This document shows, piece after piece, positions 23,516-34,005 of a DNA stretch of 64,000 nt. Position numbers and translations under genes: made by a program. This DNA is from Chloranthus sessilifolius (lineage: Eukaryota > Streptophyta > Magnoliopsida > Chloranthales > Chloranthaceae). Below the pieces are notes generated by a model that searched no databases, was not told where the DNA came from, and saw only the letters and a list, made by a program, of their open reading frames with translations. The first letter of the stretch is position 1. Each line of letters opens with the position of its first letter. The stretch is from NCBI GenBank assembly GCA_021018995.1, contig CM037584.1, positions 175,106,317 to 175,170,316 on the forward strand, in the 5' to 3' direction.

Positions 23516-24464
23516 CATTGAGTCTCTTTACTCCTTAATTTTATTTATTTGAATTATTTAATAGACCTCATACTTTGCTGTCTAACATCTGTCCGCAAGT
23601 GTAACCTTTGATCCTTGAATGCGCCCTGTCCGACCATTTCAGCAGTCGTGGGAAAGGATTCTTGAGGCCTATTTGGAAAAGCGAGATATCTGGCAGCATC
23701 TCATAAGCCCACCATTGAAGTATACATATGCATCCATATGTGTTGTATGTCTTAAGGGCTTTATCCATCTCGACAGTCTTTCTATTCACCGCGCCCTTCA
23801 TTATATACTCTATCAAGTTATGGTATACGTGGAGACCCCACGGAGTTCGGTTAAAGTTCTCGACATCATCGATAAGGTCGATGTGGTCTTCCGCCAGTTG
23901 ATGGTGGGACCCGAAAAAAAGAAATATACACAATACATATAGAATGGACAACTTTACGAAGTCGCCATCACTTTCTGCTCTCCAAATTGCATTATCTATG
24001 TGAGACCGGAGAATTTTCCCATGAGGCGTTCCACAAAAGTATTTATATCGAATATTTTGTTCTTCCGGTGGTTTAACGGACGGGATATACTCTTCTGGGC
24101 CAACTACAGCAAGGCCCAGTATCAATGCAATGTCCAACTTTCGAAGATAGACATCAGTCTTTCCGATTCGGAAGTGATTTTTTTTAACCCAAAACGTCAA
24201 CATTGCATCAATCACATCGGAAAGAAATCTCACACCCTTAGGCATTTGAAATATTTCACCGAAAACTGAATCTCTCAGCAACTTCTTTCTAGTTGGGGTA
24301 GCATTATCGTAGAGATTCGAAATGACACTGGGGGAACACTTGACAACAGGTCGGTGTACAACCATCTTGACAGCTTGTTGAAATGAACTGTAATAAAAAA
24401 GAAAGGATTGAGTCCCATACACAAGAATAGTTTAAATGTTAACTGAACTGTAATATATAAAACC

Positions 24465-24720
24465 ATATCGATTACATATAGGGTCGATATCGATTGTATA
24501 TGTAATCGATAACGACTATAAATAAAATCGATATCGACTCTAAATGTAATCGATATCAACTCTAAATGTAATCGATATCGACTCTATATGTAATCGATTT
24601 CGACTCTATGTAAAGTCGCCATCGATTTTATTTATAGTCGTTATCAATTGCATATGAAATCGCCATCGATTATTTATAGAGTCGATATCAACTCAATATA
24701 AAGTCGCTATGGGCTCAAAA
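24465..24720. repeat. MULE short-repeat array 6 (upstream of the ULP start)
   Basis: About a dozen units such as ATGTAATCGATATCGACTCT lie directly upstream of the splice acceptor at 24388, consistent with a 5' leader intron. Confidence 0.85.
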
Positions 24721-25108
24721 TATTTTATTTGCATTGAAAATATTTAATTTACAAAATCAAAATATTTCATGAAGTCGCCATCAACTCAAAATATTTCATT
24801 CACAGTCAAAATATTTTATTTACAGTTAAAAACGAAATTTGGACACACACTAAACTAAGACTCTGGCAGCAACGTTCGAGAGAAGATTCTTCGGTAAAGA
24901 TCGGTCCTCGGCTTCTAACCAAAATTTAGGAAGATGGATGATGAGCAGGTGGTGGATGGAGTTAAGAGGTGGGTGGTTCCGTTTTAATTTTCTTTTTCTT
25001 TCTTTTCTTCTTTTTCTTTTCTTCCTTCGCCAAAATTTTCTGCACTTCCTCGTATTCATCTTATAGGAACTGCAGAAGATCTGGTTCTGGTGGTGGTGGT
25101 GGGTCCTT

Positions 25109-25294
25109 TCATACTGGAAAGAACTTGATTGGGTTATAGTTGGTTTTATCGTCTGTCATGGGGAAAGATGGGCTGGTAGGGATGATAGGGAATGATTTTA
25201 CTAATAACGAACTAAACCTGTATTTAAAGCACCTAGATGGTGGAATACGAATCGTTGTATTAAATTTTCTCATCATTCCAAGCTTACTTGCCAT
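25109..25294 (-). other. Possible leader exon of the ULP gene
   Basis: A 61-codon open frame starts at ATG in the context TCATTATGGCA, between the right TIR and the ULP start. No domain is recognised. It could supply the 5' exon demanded by the acceptor at 24388, or be chance. I cannot join it confidently. Confidence 0.25.
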
Positions 25295-25439
25295 AATGAT
25301 TTTACAAAAGGGTAGTTGACAATAAATTGAACGTCGGCTGAGATAAATATAAAACCTCGTATGATTTATTATTAGTTATGATATCAAGGAGTTAATATAA
25401 TGAGTAATAATTATATTCATATGATGAGTATTAATTATA

Positions 25440-25555
25440 AATAGTCGATGACGACTCTAAAAAAAATCGATATCGACTACTCTATATGTAATTGATAGCG
25501 ACTCTATATGTAATCGATAACGATTACATATACGGTCGATATCGATTGTATATAA
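25440..25555. repeat. MULE short-repeat array 7
   Basis: Units TCGATATCGACTACTCTATA and ATCGATAACGATTACATATA lie close to the right TIR, mirroring array 1 near the left TIR. Confidence 0.8.
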
Positions 25556-25833
25556 GATAACCTTAACAAATTATGACAAAATGTACACCAAAAAAAGGAG
25601 GAAAAAAAAAATCTACAGCAATGGAAGGTAATTTTAATTCCAACTTACAGATTTGGTAACTTGAAGATTGTAGAACTGAACGCTAGCATCTACGAAGTGA
25701 CACCAACTTCAAACGAAAAAGTAAAAAGTAAAAAAAAGGTAAACAGTGAAGAGTTGAAAAAAGGGCGGCTATTTATTACATTAGGGGTAGTTTGGGCATT
25801 TCCTAAAGGCGGGCGACGACTCGGCGCGCTGCG

Positions 25834-25913
25834 AGTTGGTTTGGGTAAAGGTGAAACTATAGGGCCTCTGACGTAAAAAGTGTATCTGACAAGGTCGATC
25901 AGATAAATTTCCC
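25834..25913 (-). repeat. Right terminal inverted repeat of the MULE
   Basis: Inverse copy of 16573-16652, ending AAATTTCCC at 25913 and followed by the 9 bp duplication TACTTTTTA. Confidence 0.9.
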
Positions 25914-26029
25914 TACTTTTTATATGGAAAGAAGACTTTTGCAGGAAATCTAGTCATCAAAAAATTTCAGGGAACGTGTATTTTGTGGGGAAATGATTGC
26001 GTCCAAACCAAGGTGCCCTTAGTCCCATC

Positions 26030-26420
26030 AACTAGGTTGGGTCGGGTCATGGCAGGCACTAGGTAAAGATACATGCCCGACCCGACCCCGTGCCAACTCG
26101 ACTAGGAATGTCAACGGGTTGGGTCAACCCAATACGCGACCCAGGCTTTTTACCAGGTCGTCCACATACGCTTGACCCATCGGGTCGTGCGAGGCATGAG
26201 ACATCCGACTCGGCCCTATATTTTCTATATCAAAATCATGGAAAATAAGAGTTTTTACTGGTTACGGTAGGATCGGGCTTTCGGGTCAGGTTTTCCAGTC
26301 AGATTGGGTGCACTATCGTGTCTGGTTGGGTCAGGCGTATGCCAATTTCCCATTGGGCAGCAAAATACTTGGCCCCAGACCCGGCCAAATTAAAAACCCA
26401 CCATTTTCCTTGATCTTCTA
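26030..26420. repeat. GGGTCGGGTC-rich dispersed repeat
   Basis: Inverted pieces such as GTCAACGGGTTGGGTC, CCCGACCCGACCCCG and GGGTCAGG suggest a decayed foldback. A similar motif set is at 52304-52548. Ends are not clear. Confidence 0.4.
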
Positions 26421-26569
26421 AATAAAATATGAGGTTATATGCTTCATGGCGACCTGAGCCAACAGGTCAAGCTTAGCATGCCCAACCCAATAAACAATGC
26501 TACGGATTAAAAGGTTCCCAATATTATAGCATGCCCAATATTAGCTTATGTCATAAACTCCTTCAAAGT

Positions 26570-26912
26570 CATTGATTGCTTCGGATTAGAGGGTGGAGAT
26601 CGTCTTTCACCCCGATCTTCCGCACAAGGAATCTTGAGATCATTTCTCACACCTATAAGCCGGTTGGATTTTAATTCTACATTTCACAAATCCCAAAAAA
26701 TGAAGTGTGCTATATGATTCAAGGGACATATTTTGGGAATCTGTGACATGCAGAATAAAAACCTGACCGTCTGATATGTGTGACAAGATCTCGAGATCCA
26801 TTTTATGGAAGATCAAGATGAAGCACGATCTCCATCATCTGACCTGAAGCATTCAATGAATGACAAGAGGGTGCTTTCACCAATTGCTTGGGCGCTAACA
26901 GAGGTACCCATT
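26570..26912. mobile_element. Long-armed foldback element, family F, copy 2
   Basis: The left arm GGTGGAGATCGTCTTTCACC followed by GATCTTCCGCACAAGGAATC matches the inverse of the right arm (GAAGATCAAGATGAAGCACG, ATCTCCATCATCTGACC). The right end GGGCGCTAACAGAGGTACCC matches the terminus of the copy at 32129. Confidence 0.6.
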
Positions 26913-27068
26913 ATACATTGACCAGAAAATTAAGGATGCAGTGGAGGCTCAAATTTGTTCATTTACTTTCTCCGAAGCCCAGAACGAGATCACAAGCATT
27001 GCAACTTGTGAACCACTTGGAGCTTACAAAATTGTGACAGTAACTGTTGACAGGATTCTGGGAGCATA

Positions 27069-27375
27069 GTGACCAAACACAACATTTTTTTTTTTTCGGA
27101 AAAATGCATTTGAACGTAAAAAAATCTCTGACAAAATGATTTTTCAAAAAATTCTGAAAAAACGCATTTTAAACCCCTTTTTTTACGAAAATGCATTTTA
27201 AACCCATTTTTCCCCATATAAAACCCGTATTTAGTCACAACATATATATATTTTATTTTTTATAATTATTAATATAATTTTTATTTTCGCAACTTTCCCC
27301 CTCTTTTCCCAAAATCACCAAAATTTACTTCTGGAGCCGTTTTATTCCCATACCTATACTTGGTCACTATGACCG
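27069..27375. repeat. AT-rich dispersed repeat (GGTCACT family)
   Basis: The ends CATAGTGACCAAACA and ACTTGGTCACTATG are inverse copies. The interior has a T-run and AAAATGCATTT pieces that recur three times. No target duplication is obvious. Confidence 0.5.
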
Positions 27376-27651
27376 GCAGAGTCTATGTGTTAATCTCCCA
27401 AGCTGAATGGCATTTTGTAACATTTATAACCTTATGAAGCCGGTGACTACGGATTAATGGATTCTCAAAAAATAGACAAATACAACCTACACAAACCTGT
27501 TTAAAGATTTTAAAAAAAAATGAGCAACTTGAAACAGAAGGTGACCAAGTGAAACCAGGATTCTAAAGCTCTGAAAACAGAAGACTGGAGGATTCTAAAG
27601 CTATAAAAAATGAGCTACTTGAAACAGTATACTTTCAGTCTAACCACAAGG

Positions 27652-29318
27652 TTACCGAGTGAAACCCGCACCACTACCACTAGCACCTTGGATTATGGGG
27701 CTGCATATGCTCTCCAGCTTCTTTTTCTTGAAATCGAACTCATCCACCTCGGCTAGGTGGTTTTTATCAAGCCACTCGATGGTCTGCTTGAATGCATCTT
27801 CAATTTTTTTCTTGTCCTCTGAATGGAACTTAGCCCCGATCTTCTTATCCCTAACTGTGTTTCGCATTTTGTATGCATAGTCTTCAAGAGCATTCTTTGA
27901 GTCCGCTTTCTTCTTATGTTGTTCATCTTCCACTTTGTACTTCTCTGCATCTCGCAACATCTTTTCAATCTCCTCCTTGCTCAACCTACCTGCATGATTG
28001 GTGATAGTTATTGCTTTCTTAAGCCCAGTGGTCTTGTCCTCGGCTGAAACTTGCAGTATACCATTGGCATCAATGTCAAAGTTGACAGTGAGTTTACCAA
28101 CACCTCTGGGGGCAGGAGGGATGCCAGTGAACCTAAATTGGCCTAACAAATTGTTTTCTGTGCTTCTCATTCTTTCTCCTTGGTACACTTTGAGCAAGAT
28201 TTGCGTTTGGTTATCCTTGATAGTATATTGCTCCATACTTTCCTTTGCAGGAATAGGGGTGTTCCTCGGGATGTAGACACGCATGACTTCGCCAACATTT
28301 TCTACACCAAGAGAGAGAGGGGTTACATCCAAAAGCAAGAGATCTTTAACCTTCTTGTTGCCTTCTCCACTCAAGTTAGCGGCCTGCACTGCTGCACCAT
28401 ATGCAACAGCCTCGTCAGGGTTGATGCTCTTGCAAAGCTCTTTCCCATTAAAGAAGCCCTGCAAAAGCTCTTGGACTTTTGGGATTCGGGTTGATCCACC
28501 GACAAGAACAACGTCGTCAACGCGTCCCTTGTCCATCATAGAATCCCTCAAGCACTTCTCCACTGGCTCCAGGCAGCTCATGAAGAGATCCATGTTGAGC
28601 TCTTCGAACCTAGCACGGGTAATGGGAGCATAGAAATCAATGCCCTCGAATAATGCATCAACATGGATAGTTGCCTGTGAAGCGTAGGATAGACTCCTCT
28701 TTGCCCTCTCACAGGACGTTCTTAGACGCCTAAGAGCCCTAGGGCTGGTTCTGATGTCCTTTTTGTGCTTCCTCTCAAACTCTTCAACGTAGTGGTTCAC
28801 CATTCGATTGTCGAAATCTTCTCCTCCAAGGTGGGTGTCTCCAGAGGTGGCTTTGACCTCAAATATGCTCTCTTTAATGGTGACGAGGGAGACGTCAAAG
28901 GTGCCACCACCGAGGTCGAAGATGAGTACATTCTTCCCACTGCTAATATTGTCGGTCTTCAGGTCTAGGCCATAGGCTATGGCAGCAGCCGTGGGCTCAC
29001 TGATGATGCGCATGATGTCAAGACCGGCAATGACACCGGCGTCCTTTGTGGCTTGGCGTTGGGAATCATTGAAGTAGGCAGGGACAGTGACCACCGCATT
29101 TTTTATGGTTGAACCGAGGTAAGCCTCAGCTGTCTCACGCATCTTGAAAAGGACCATGGAGGAGATTTCTTCGGGAGGAAATTGTTTCTCTTCGCCCTTG
29201 TATTTGACGACAATCACGGGCTCATCTCTAGGGCCTGCAATGACCTTGAAGGGCCAAAGATTGATGTCAGTCTGAATTGAGGGGTCTGCAAAACGCCTAC
29301 CAATCAAACGCTTCGCAT
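27652..29318 (-). CDS. HSP70 exon 2
   Basis: The acceptor reads TTATTCCAG before ATGCGAAGCG. The first two bases complete the Asp codon begun in exon 1, and the rest encodes residues 73-626 up to TAA at 27652-27654. Upstream codons that read into the intron (Met-Pro-Tyr-Cys and on) are not part of the protein. Confidence 0.93.
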
Positions 29319-32300
29319 CTGGAATAACAAGGAAGCAATATGGCATGATGAGTTACACTCCAGCAGTAAAATATAATTGAGCACCAATAAAGGTTCTTAC
29401 ATTCTTTTACATAATCAGTGAGTTAATACAGGCTAAAAACAAACAGATAAAAAAAGAAGAGCTGAACTACTAAGTTAGTCAATTGCATAACTTCAGAGTG
29501 ATTGCGAAAATGGTTGGTACACTCAAATAAAATGAATGCAACGACGAAATTTTACAGCAGAAAAGAATAAAAACATTCTCAAAGAGGAAATGAAAAAAGA
29601 GAAAATAAACAGAAAAAGTTTAGAGATCAAGCTTCCATATCAGCCCAATATCTAGAATGAGGTAAATACACTAGGAAGATGAAGAAAAATGTAATGCCAT
29701 GACAGTCTAAATTTATTAAAATTAAAACTATAAACTGAGTTATTGAATGATAACGTTTTTTATTTCATAGATCAAAATATGTTGAATGATGATGGTTTCT
29801 TTTTTACTTGTTTAATAATATCTTCCTATGATGGTTTGGACTATTTCTTGAGCCAGTGGATAACGGATCACGTTTCAGAACAAGTTTAGGTATCAGAGTC
29901 CAATTCAATCAATTTTTTGGTCATCATCGTCATCATAGCCTTATCCTATCTATTTGGGATAGTCCAAAGTTTGGTCTACAACATTACTCCAAAGTTTTAT
30001 GGATGGCCGACAATCAGTTAAGAATTAATTCCACTTGATCCAGAAAACTAGACAACATATGGAAAAAGAAAATATAGCAAGTGAGAAATCCTAAAAGAAA
30101 TAATGTTTGAACTCAAAGAACGAATTGAAGATACGGAGAAAAATGATGTGGAATATGATGAAGATGTTGGAAGCGATGGTACCAAAAAATGGTTAAGAAA
30201 AAAACAAATACGCTGCTCATAGTTGAAAAACATATTGGTTATTCAGATCCTGCTGCTATACTCCTCATCAATTTAAGATAGAAGGCATATATGCTATATT
30301 CTAGGGAATTAGATTCTTAAATATTGGATGATTGGTCAAAGCAGTAGAAGGCTAACAAATTTGAAACCTCCAGCCCACAGGTTCAATCCCACCTTACCTA
30401 TATAAAACAAGGTTTTCTTGAGCACAAAAAAATTATTCTGAGCTACAATAAGTTTCTTTTGCTGGAGTGACATTCGATTGGCAGATCAATAACGCTGAGC
30501 AAGAAGCTGGGTACAAACAATTTTGGTGGTAATAACGGAGCAAAATGTTTAAGACTATCTTGCAAATTAGGCAATCAATTCGAGTGGTATCCTTACATGT
30601 AATAGGTTAGAAGGGATCCCATGTTGGGCTCAATGCTATTATATAGGAGGCATATTGGGCTTGGCCTATTTTCGGATATGTTAGCTGTGATGAAGGATAT
30701 GCCTTCTGAATTTTTTGAAGTTTACACCGAGAGAAGATCGCAAGTTTTCCCATTCTTTCATGAAATTCCTGCCCTCCCTTTCCACCTTATTTGACCGAAA
30801 GGCTGACCACCCATTGCACAGCAAGGTCTCTAGCAGATTTCATATATCATGAGGACCAGTGTGCGCCTCTTTATGAACACCTATCGTTTTGTTCGGACCA
30901 AATAGCCCACATAACTACATAAATCATGATATTCGAAAATGATTCATTGATCCCTTCCAACATGACACCTCCCAATTGCTCATTAGCTGACCACAACTTT
31001 CAGGCAGTACCCAACACAGCTGAAAAACTTTGAACAAAGCCTGCCAACAGTAGTGAAGCAGGAAATGATCAATAGACTCCCTCTCCTGCAAGCACATCAT
31101 GCATCTATTCCTGACCGAGATCCCTCTCTTATTAAGCTGGTCAATCATTACAATCCTTCCCACACAACACTCCATCCAAAGAACTTAGGCTTTGTTTGGC
31201 AACTCTTCTCCAAAAAGCATTTTTCAAGGAAAAAATGTTGTATGAAAAGCAACATGATGTGTTGTTTGAGAAGCAACATTGTCATTTTCTTCTTTTAATA
31301 AACTCATATTTGAGAAGTAGCTTTAGGCTGCTTCTCTAAGACACTATTTTCAGAAGCAGAAAACACCTATTTGAACTAGAGGTTCAACATATTTCATATA
31401 AGTTTCTCTTACGCAATCATATGCCTTCCTCTGAAACGTGCTTTTCAGATGCAACTTTGGCAAATAGGGGCTTAATTTTCGAGAGGATTTTCACCCTCCA
31501 AAGCTTGAATCATTCATGACTTAGAAGGGGTTGGCTGGAGAGAGCCTTGTAGAAGGATTTAACAGTGAAAATACCTTTAGCCCTGTACCTCCAACGAAGA
31601 AGATCAAAATTGAATCTGTTCTCTCCAACCATAGATCAGAGCTTCCATCAGGGCTACATATTCCTCCAATTCATCCTCTTTTAGACTTCTCCTGGTGTTA
31701 CCGATTGAGTGGTAGCTCAATTGGTATCCTCCCTCCTTTGGGAGGGTTAAGGTCGTGGGTTCTGCACTCCACGTTTGCTTCCTCCCTTATATTAATAAGG
31801 TGCGGGTTGTTGGGTGGGATTTATTCCCCCTATGTGTCACTCAATGTGAGTGCTTTGTTGTGTGGGGTTTATTCCCCAAGTGCTGCTCCTGAACTGTCAT
31901 ACTCTCTATAACATGTAAGGTACATCCAGTTTGTCTATGTCGTATGACATCATCAACAGAAAAAATTATGTTGACAAAGAAATAGATAATAGGACAAATG
32001 ATTTCATTGTAACCGAACTCACCAGCAGAGTATATATAATGAAATCATACCAAACACATTTCTTTACAACTGTACACATAAAACAAACGTCAGTAATGAA
32101 AGGACAATGGATGGATTTAGGTTTGGGTACCTCTGTTTGCCCATACAGAATTACTAAGGCGCCTACAAGGAAAACCATTGAATGATTGGAATCAGACGAT
32201 GGAGATCGTTTTTCGCCCCAATCTTCCACACAAAGGATCTTGAGACCAAGAGCATACCATCAGGCGGTTCGTTTTTTATTCCACGTGGAAATCCCAAATA

Positions 32301-33908
32301 GGTGGCCCTAATATCACATGGCACACATTACACTCAAACGTGATTTTAGGGCCATTTTTTGGGATCTGTGGCATGTGAAATAAAAAAACTAACCGTCTAT
32401 TACATTTATGGTCTCAAGATCCATTGTGTAGAAGATTGGGTTGAAAAACAATCTGCGTCGTTTGATTCCAATCAGTCAATGGGTTTCACACATAGGCGCC
32501 CTCAATAATCCTATAGGTGCGAGCAGAGGTACCACTTTAGGTTTTTGTCAATTTAATAGCATAGATATACACACATAAAAATTGCATGCAGGGAATTAAT
32601 ACGTATTAAGGACTTAAGGGTACCTTACTTTTCCCACAAAGTGATCTGCTAAGGGTTGCCCTGGGCCTTTCAAATTATGAAAGGAACAGAACAACAAAAG
32701 ATTAAAAGCAAATCTAGATTTACTAAAAGCTCAATTGATTTTCACATAAGATAGCTGTAGAATTATGGCAATCAAAATAAATAAAAACAAGCAATCACAA
32801 ACACAAGATTTATATTGTTCGGCAATTTGCATACGTCCACGAGTGAATGTTGAGTTCCTTTCACTAAATCTGTGAAAAATAAGGTTACAAATCTCTCAAA
32901 CCTCACCTCACTCAATTCGAAATTGAGTTTCCTTGTTATAAAACCTAACTCAAAATTAGACTTTATATCTAATACAAAGTGTAACCGCCCCATATGAAAA
33001 ATGACTAACCTGTAGTTCAGTACCACCAACAGAATTCAAGGAACAGCCTCAACAATACCAAACAAGGCAATTTTAGCCCGAAATGTATAATGTAGGAATT
33101 AATTTTTGTTTTCAAGTAGTAATTATGCATATTGGGGTTCCGGGATAAATCGGCTTGGAAAAATCCAGCAAAATTCATCAAATTTAGGGAAAAAGGTCAA
33201 AATTCGGAAAATAAAAAGAAAAATTCTAAAAATATATTAATTAAAAACTATAAAAATTCAGAAAAATTCACGAAATTCGCAAATAATTCATGAAATTTCA
33301 CAAATAATTCTTCAAATTCACGTTTGTTTGAAAAAGTAGCGAATAATTATAATAGTATCTGTTTTTTCAAAACATCGTAAATTATTTGCAACTTTTTAAA
33401 AAAATCGGAGAATTTGGTCACTATGATTTACAGAAGGAAACAGAGAAAGAAAAAGGCCTACCGATAAAAATAAATAAAAAATAAATCACAGATTCAAATA
33501 AGGCACTACAGCCAGCAAAGCCAAGTCTACTACATAACAATATAAAAATCTACACCTAAGAAGTCATAACAACTCAAAACCTCTTTCTTCGTCTTCCATA
33601 AAAAAGCGAAAATAAAATACAGAAGTCTTGTTTTTCACGAAGAGCAAATAAAATACATAAATATCCAGAAACTATGGGGAACATCGAAACATACCAAAAA
33701 CCGTGTTGGTCGGATTCGCAGCAACTTGATTCTTCGCGGCATCTCCAATCAGACGGTCTGTATCATCGAAAGAAACATAGGAAGGCGTGACTCGATTTCC
33801 TTGGTCGTTTGGTATAATCTCAACCCGATCGTGTTGCCAAACCGCAACACATGAGTAGGTCGTGCCAAGGTCAATGCCGATCGCCGGACCTTCCACTTTT
33901 CCGTTCAT
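27652..33908 (-). CDS. Cytosolic-type HSP70 chaperone, two exons, EEVD tail missing
   Basis: Exon 1 (33908-33695) and exon 2 (29318-27652) join in phase across a GTATGT...CAG intron. The split Asp codon in a Val-Phe-Asp-Ala-Lys-Arg context is the usual plant HSC70 intron site. The 626-residue product has all three HSP70 signatures: IDLGTTYS near residue 12, [14 protein letters not shown] near 204-217, and [14 protein letters not shown] near 340. The substrate-binding domain and most of the lid follow. ATP-driven binding of unfolded proteins in cytosol or nucleus is the family role. The tail stops at a Gly/Ser-rich Gly-Ala-Gly-Phe-Thr-Arg end, about 20-25 residues short, without Glu-Glu-Val-Asp, the docking site for TPR co-chaperones. 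No signal peptide or ER-retention sequence. An in-frame TTG upstream of the ATG is not a likely start. The frame is fully open, so it may be functional but divergent. Confidence 0.93.
30924..31175 (-). pseudogene. L1-type LINE fragment, zinc-binding domain of reverse transcriptase
   Basis: An 83-codon frame carries the typical zf-RVT pattern: [12 protein letters not shown], then Glu-Ser-Ile-Asp-His-Phe-Leu-Leu-His. This is the C-terminal end of plant L1-like ORF2 proteins. It is a 5'-truncated or decayed piece in the HSP70 intron, in the same orientation as the gene. No catalytic part is present. Confidence 0.75.
31187..31475. mobile_element. hAT-like MITE in the HSP70 intron
   Basis: The left edge GGCTTTGTTTGGCAACT and the right edge, inverted, AGCCCCTATTTGCCAAAGT form imperfect terminal inverted repeats. 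Inside are several AGAAGCA/TGCTTCT pieces. A short CTTA flanks both sides, but a full 8 bp duplication is not clear. Confidence 0.45.
31702..31915 (+). mobile_element. tRNA-derived SINE
   Basis: An A box (GTGGTAGCTCAATTGG, 31710-31725) and a B box (GTCGTGGGTTCTGCACTCC near 31752) are spaced as in a tRNA-like pol III promoter. A body of about 150 bases with two TTTATTCCCC repeats follows. It lies antisense to the HSP70 gene. No protein. Confidence 0.7.
32129..32537. mobile_element. Long-armed foldback element, family F, copy 3
   Basis: The arms are about 120 bp each (32129-32248 and 32416-32537) and about 80% matching when inverted. They run from GGTACCTCTG through AGGCGCCTA, GATTGGAATCA and ATGGAGATCG to CTTGAGACC. 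This is the best preserved family member and gives the terminus GGTACCTCTG. It would form a long hairpin in HSP70 pre-mRNA. Confidence 0.75.
33110..33430. repeat. AT-rich dispersed repeat (GGTCACT family)
   Basis: Inverse orientation to 2408-2730, with shared blocks ATAAATCGGCTTGG, GGGAAAAAGGTCAAAA, ATATTAATTAAAAAC and TTTGGTCACTATG. It lies just inside the HSP70 intron donor. Confidence 0.6.
33695..33908 (-). CDS. HSP70 exon 1 (coding part)
   Basis: Starts at ATG 33908 in the context GGGAAAATGAACGG and encodes 71 residues plus the first base of an Asp codon. The start is chosen because it aligns with the family's usual N-terminus, a few residues before Gly-Pro-Ala-Ile-Gly-Ile-Asp. Any reading further upstream has only a TTG. 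Confidence 0.93.
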
Positions 33909-33997
33909 TTTCCCTTCCAAATATCGAGGAGGAGTCTTCTCGCTTTCCTGCCTTTTCTCTCTCTCCAATGAGTTGGGACTAGAGAGAGAGAGTCGGA

Positions 33998-34005
33998 TAT
34001 AAATA
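33998..34005 (-). promoter_or_regulatory. Candidate TATA box of the HSP70 gene
   Basis: TATTTATA on the minus strand, followed by a CTCTCTCTCT pyrimidine patch and, 90 bases on, the ATG. No perfect heat-shock element (alternating GAA/TTC) was found in the next 250 bases upstream, so constitutive expression is a fair guess. Confidence 0.5.

Larger units (their letters stand above)
20696..24365 (-). pseudogene. ULP1/SUMO-protease-like gene with DUF1985 head, seven exons, four premature stops
   Basis: Exons on the minus strand, each bounded by GT and AG: 24365-23574, 23166-22666, 22460-22027, 21932-21848, 21515-21231, 21165-21109 and 20950-20696. All junction phases agree, giving about 802 codons. 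Exon 1 is a DUF1985 domain. Exons 2-3 are a charged, Lys/Glu-rich linker with a Ser-Asp-Glu-Glu tract. Exon 6 carries the catalytic His (LHWALAIVK). Exon 7 carries the oxyanion Gln five residues before the catalytic Cys (QTNSSDCGVF). Family C48 enzymes cut SUMO or SUMO-conjugates. Breaks: TAG at about 22975, TAG near 22715, TAG near 22407 and TAA near 20918; the splice sites remain good. A good acceptor just upstream of the start (24388-24390) implies a non-coding 5' exon. The gene runs towards the transposase. Confidence 0.88.
16573..25913. mobile_element. Mutator-like element of the ULP-carrying (Kaonashi/KI-MULE) type
   Basis: A complete 9,341 bp insertion. A perfect 9 bp target duplication TACTTTTTA (16564-16572 and 25914-25922) flanks terminal inverted repeats starting GGGAAATTT. 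It carries two convergent genes: a MURA-type transposase (17362-20107, plus) and a ULP1-like protease with DUF1985 (20696-24365, minus). This pairing is known for plant KI-MULEs. Both genes contain stops, so this copy is not autonomous now. Seven short-repeat arrays lie only in its non-coding parts. The clean duplication and about 94% matching TIRs point to one intact insertion event. Confidence 0.92.
29319..33694 (-). other. HSP70 intron, 4.4 kb, filled with transposon remnants
   Basis: The donor is GTATGTTTCG at 33694 and the acceptor CAG at 29319. Plant HSC70 introns at this position are usually a few hundred bases, so this one has been expanded by insertions. From high to low coordinate it contains a GGTCACT repeat, foldback F copy 3, a SINE, a hAT-like MITE, and an L1-type LINE fragment. 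The parts 29320-30900 and 32540-33100 hold nothing I can name. Confidence 0.85.

Noticed and set aside
17085-25555. CRISPR-like array because of regularly spaced short repeats
   Set aside because: The repeats are self-complementary, imperfect, without unique spacers of constant length, and lie in introns of a plant transposon.
28000-28970. Plus-strand frames opposite HSP70 exon 2
   Set aside because: They are antisense shadows of a conserved coding exon with no separate evidence.
31702-31780. A tRNA gene
   Set aside because: The A and B boxes are present but no cloverleaf or acceptor stem closes, and a SINE-like body follows.
33906-33968. N-terminal extension of HSP70 starting 20 codons upstream
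   Set aside because: The upstream codon is TTG, not ATG. Plant nuclear genes start at ATG, and the ATG at 33908 fits the family N-terminus.
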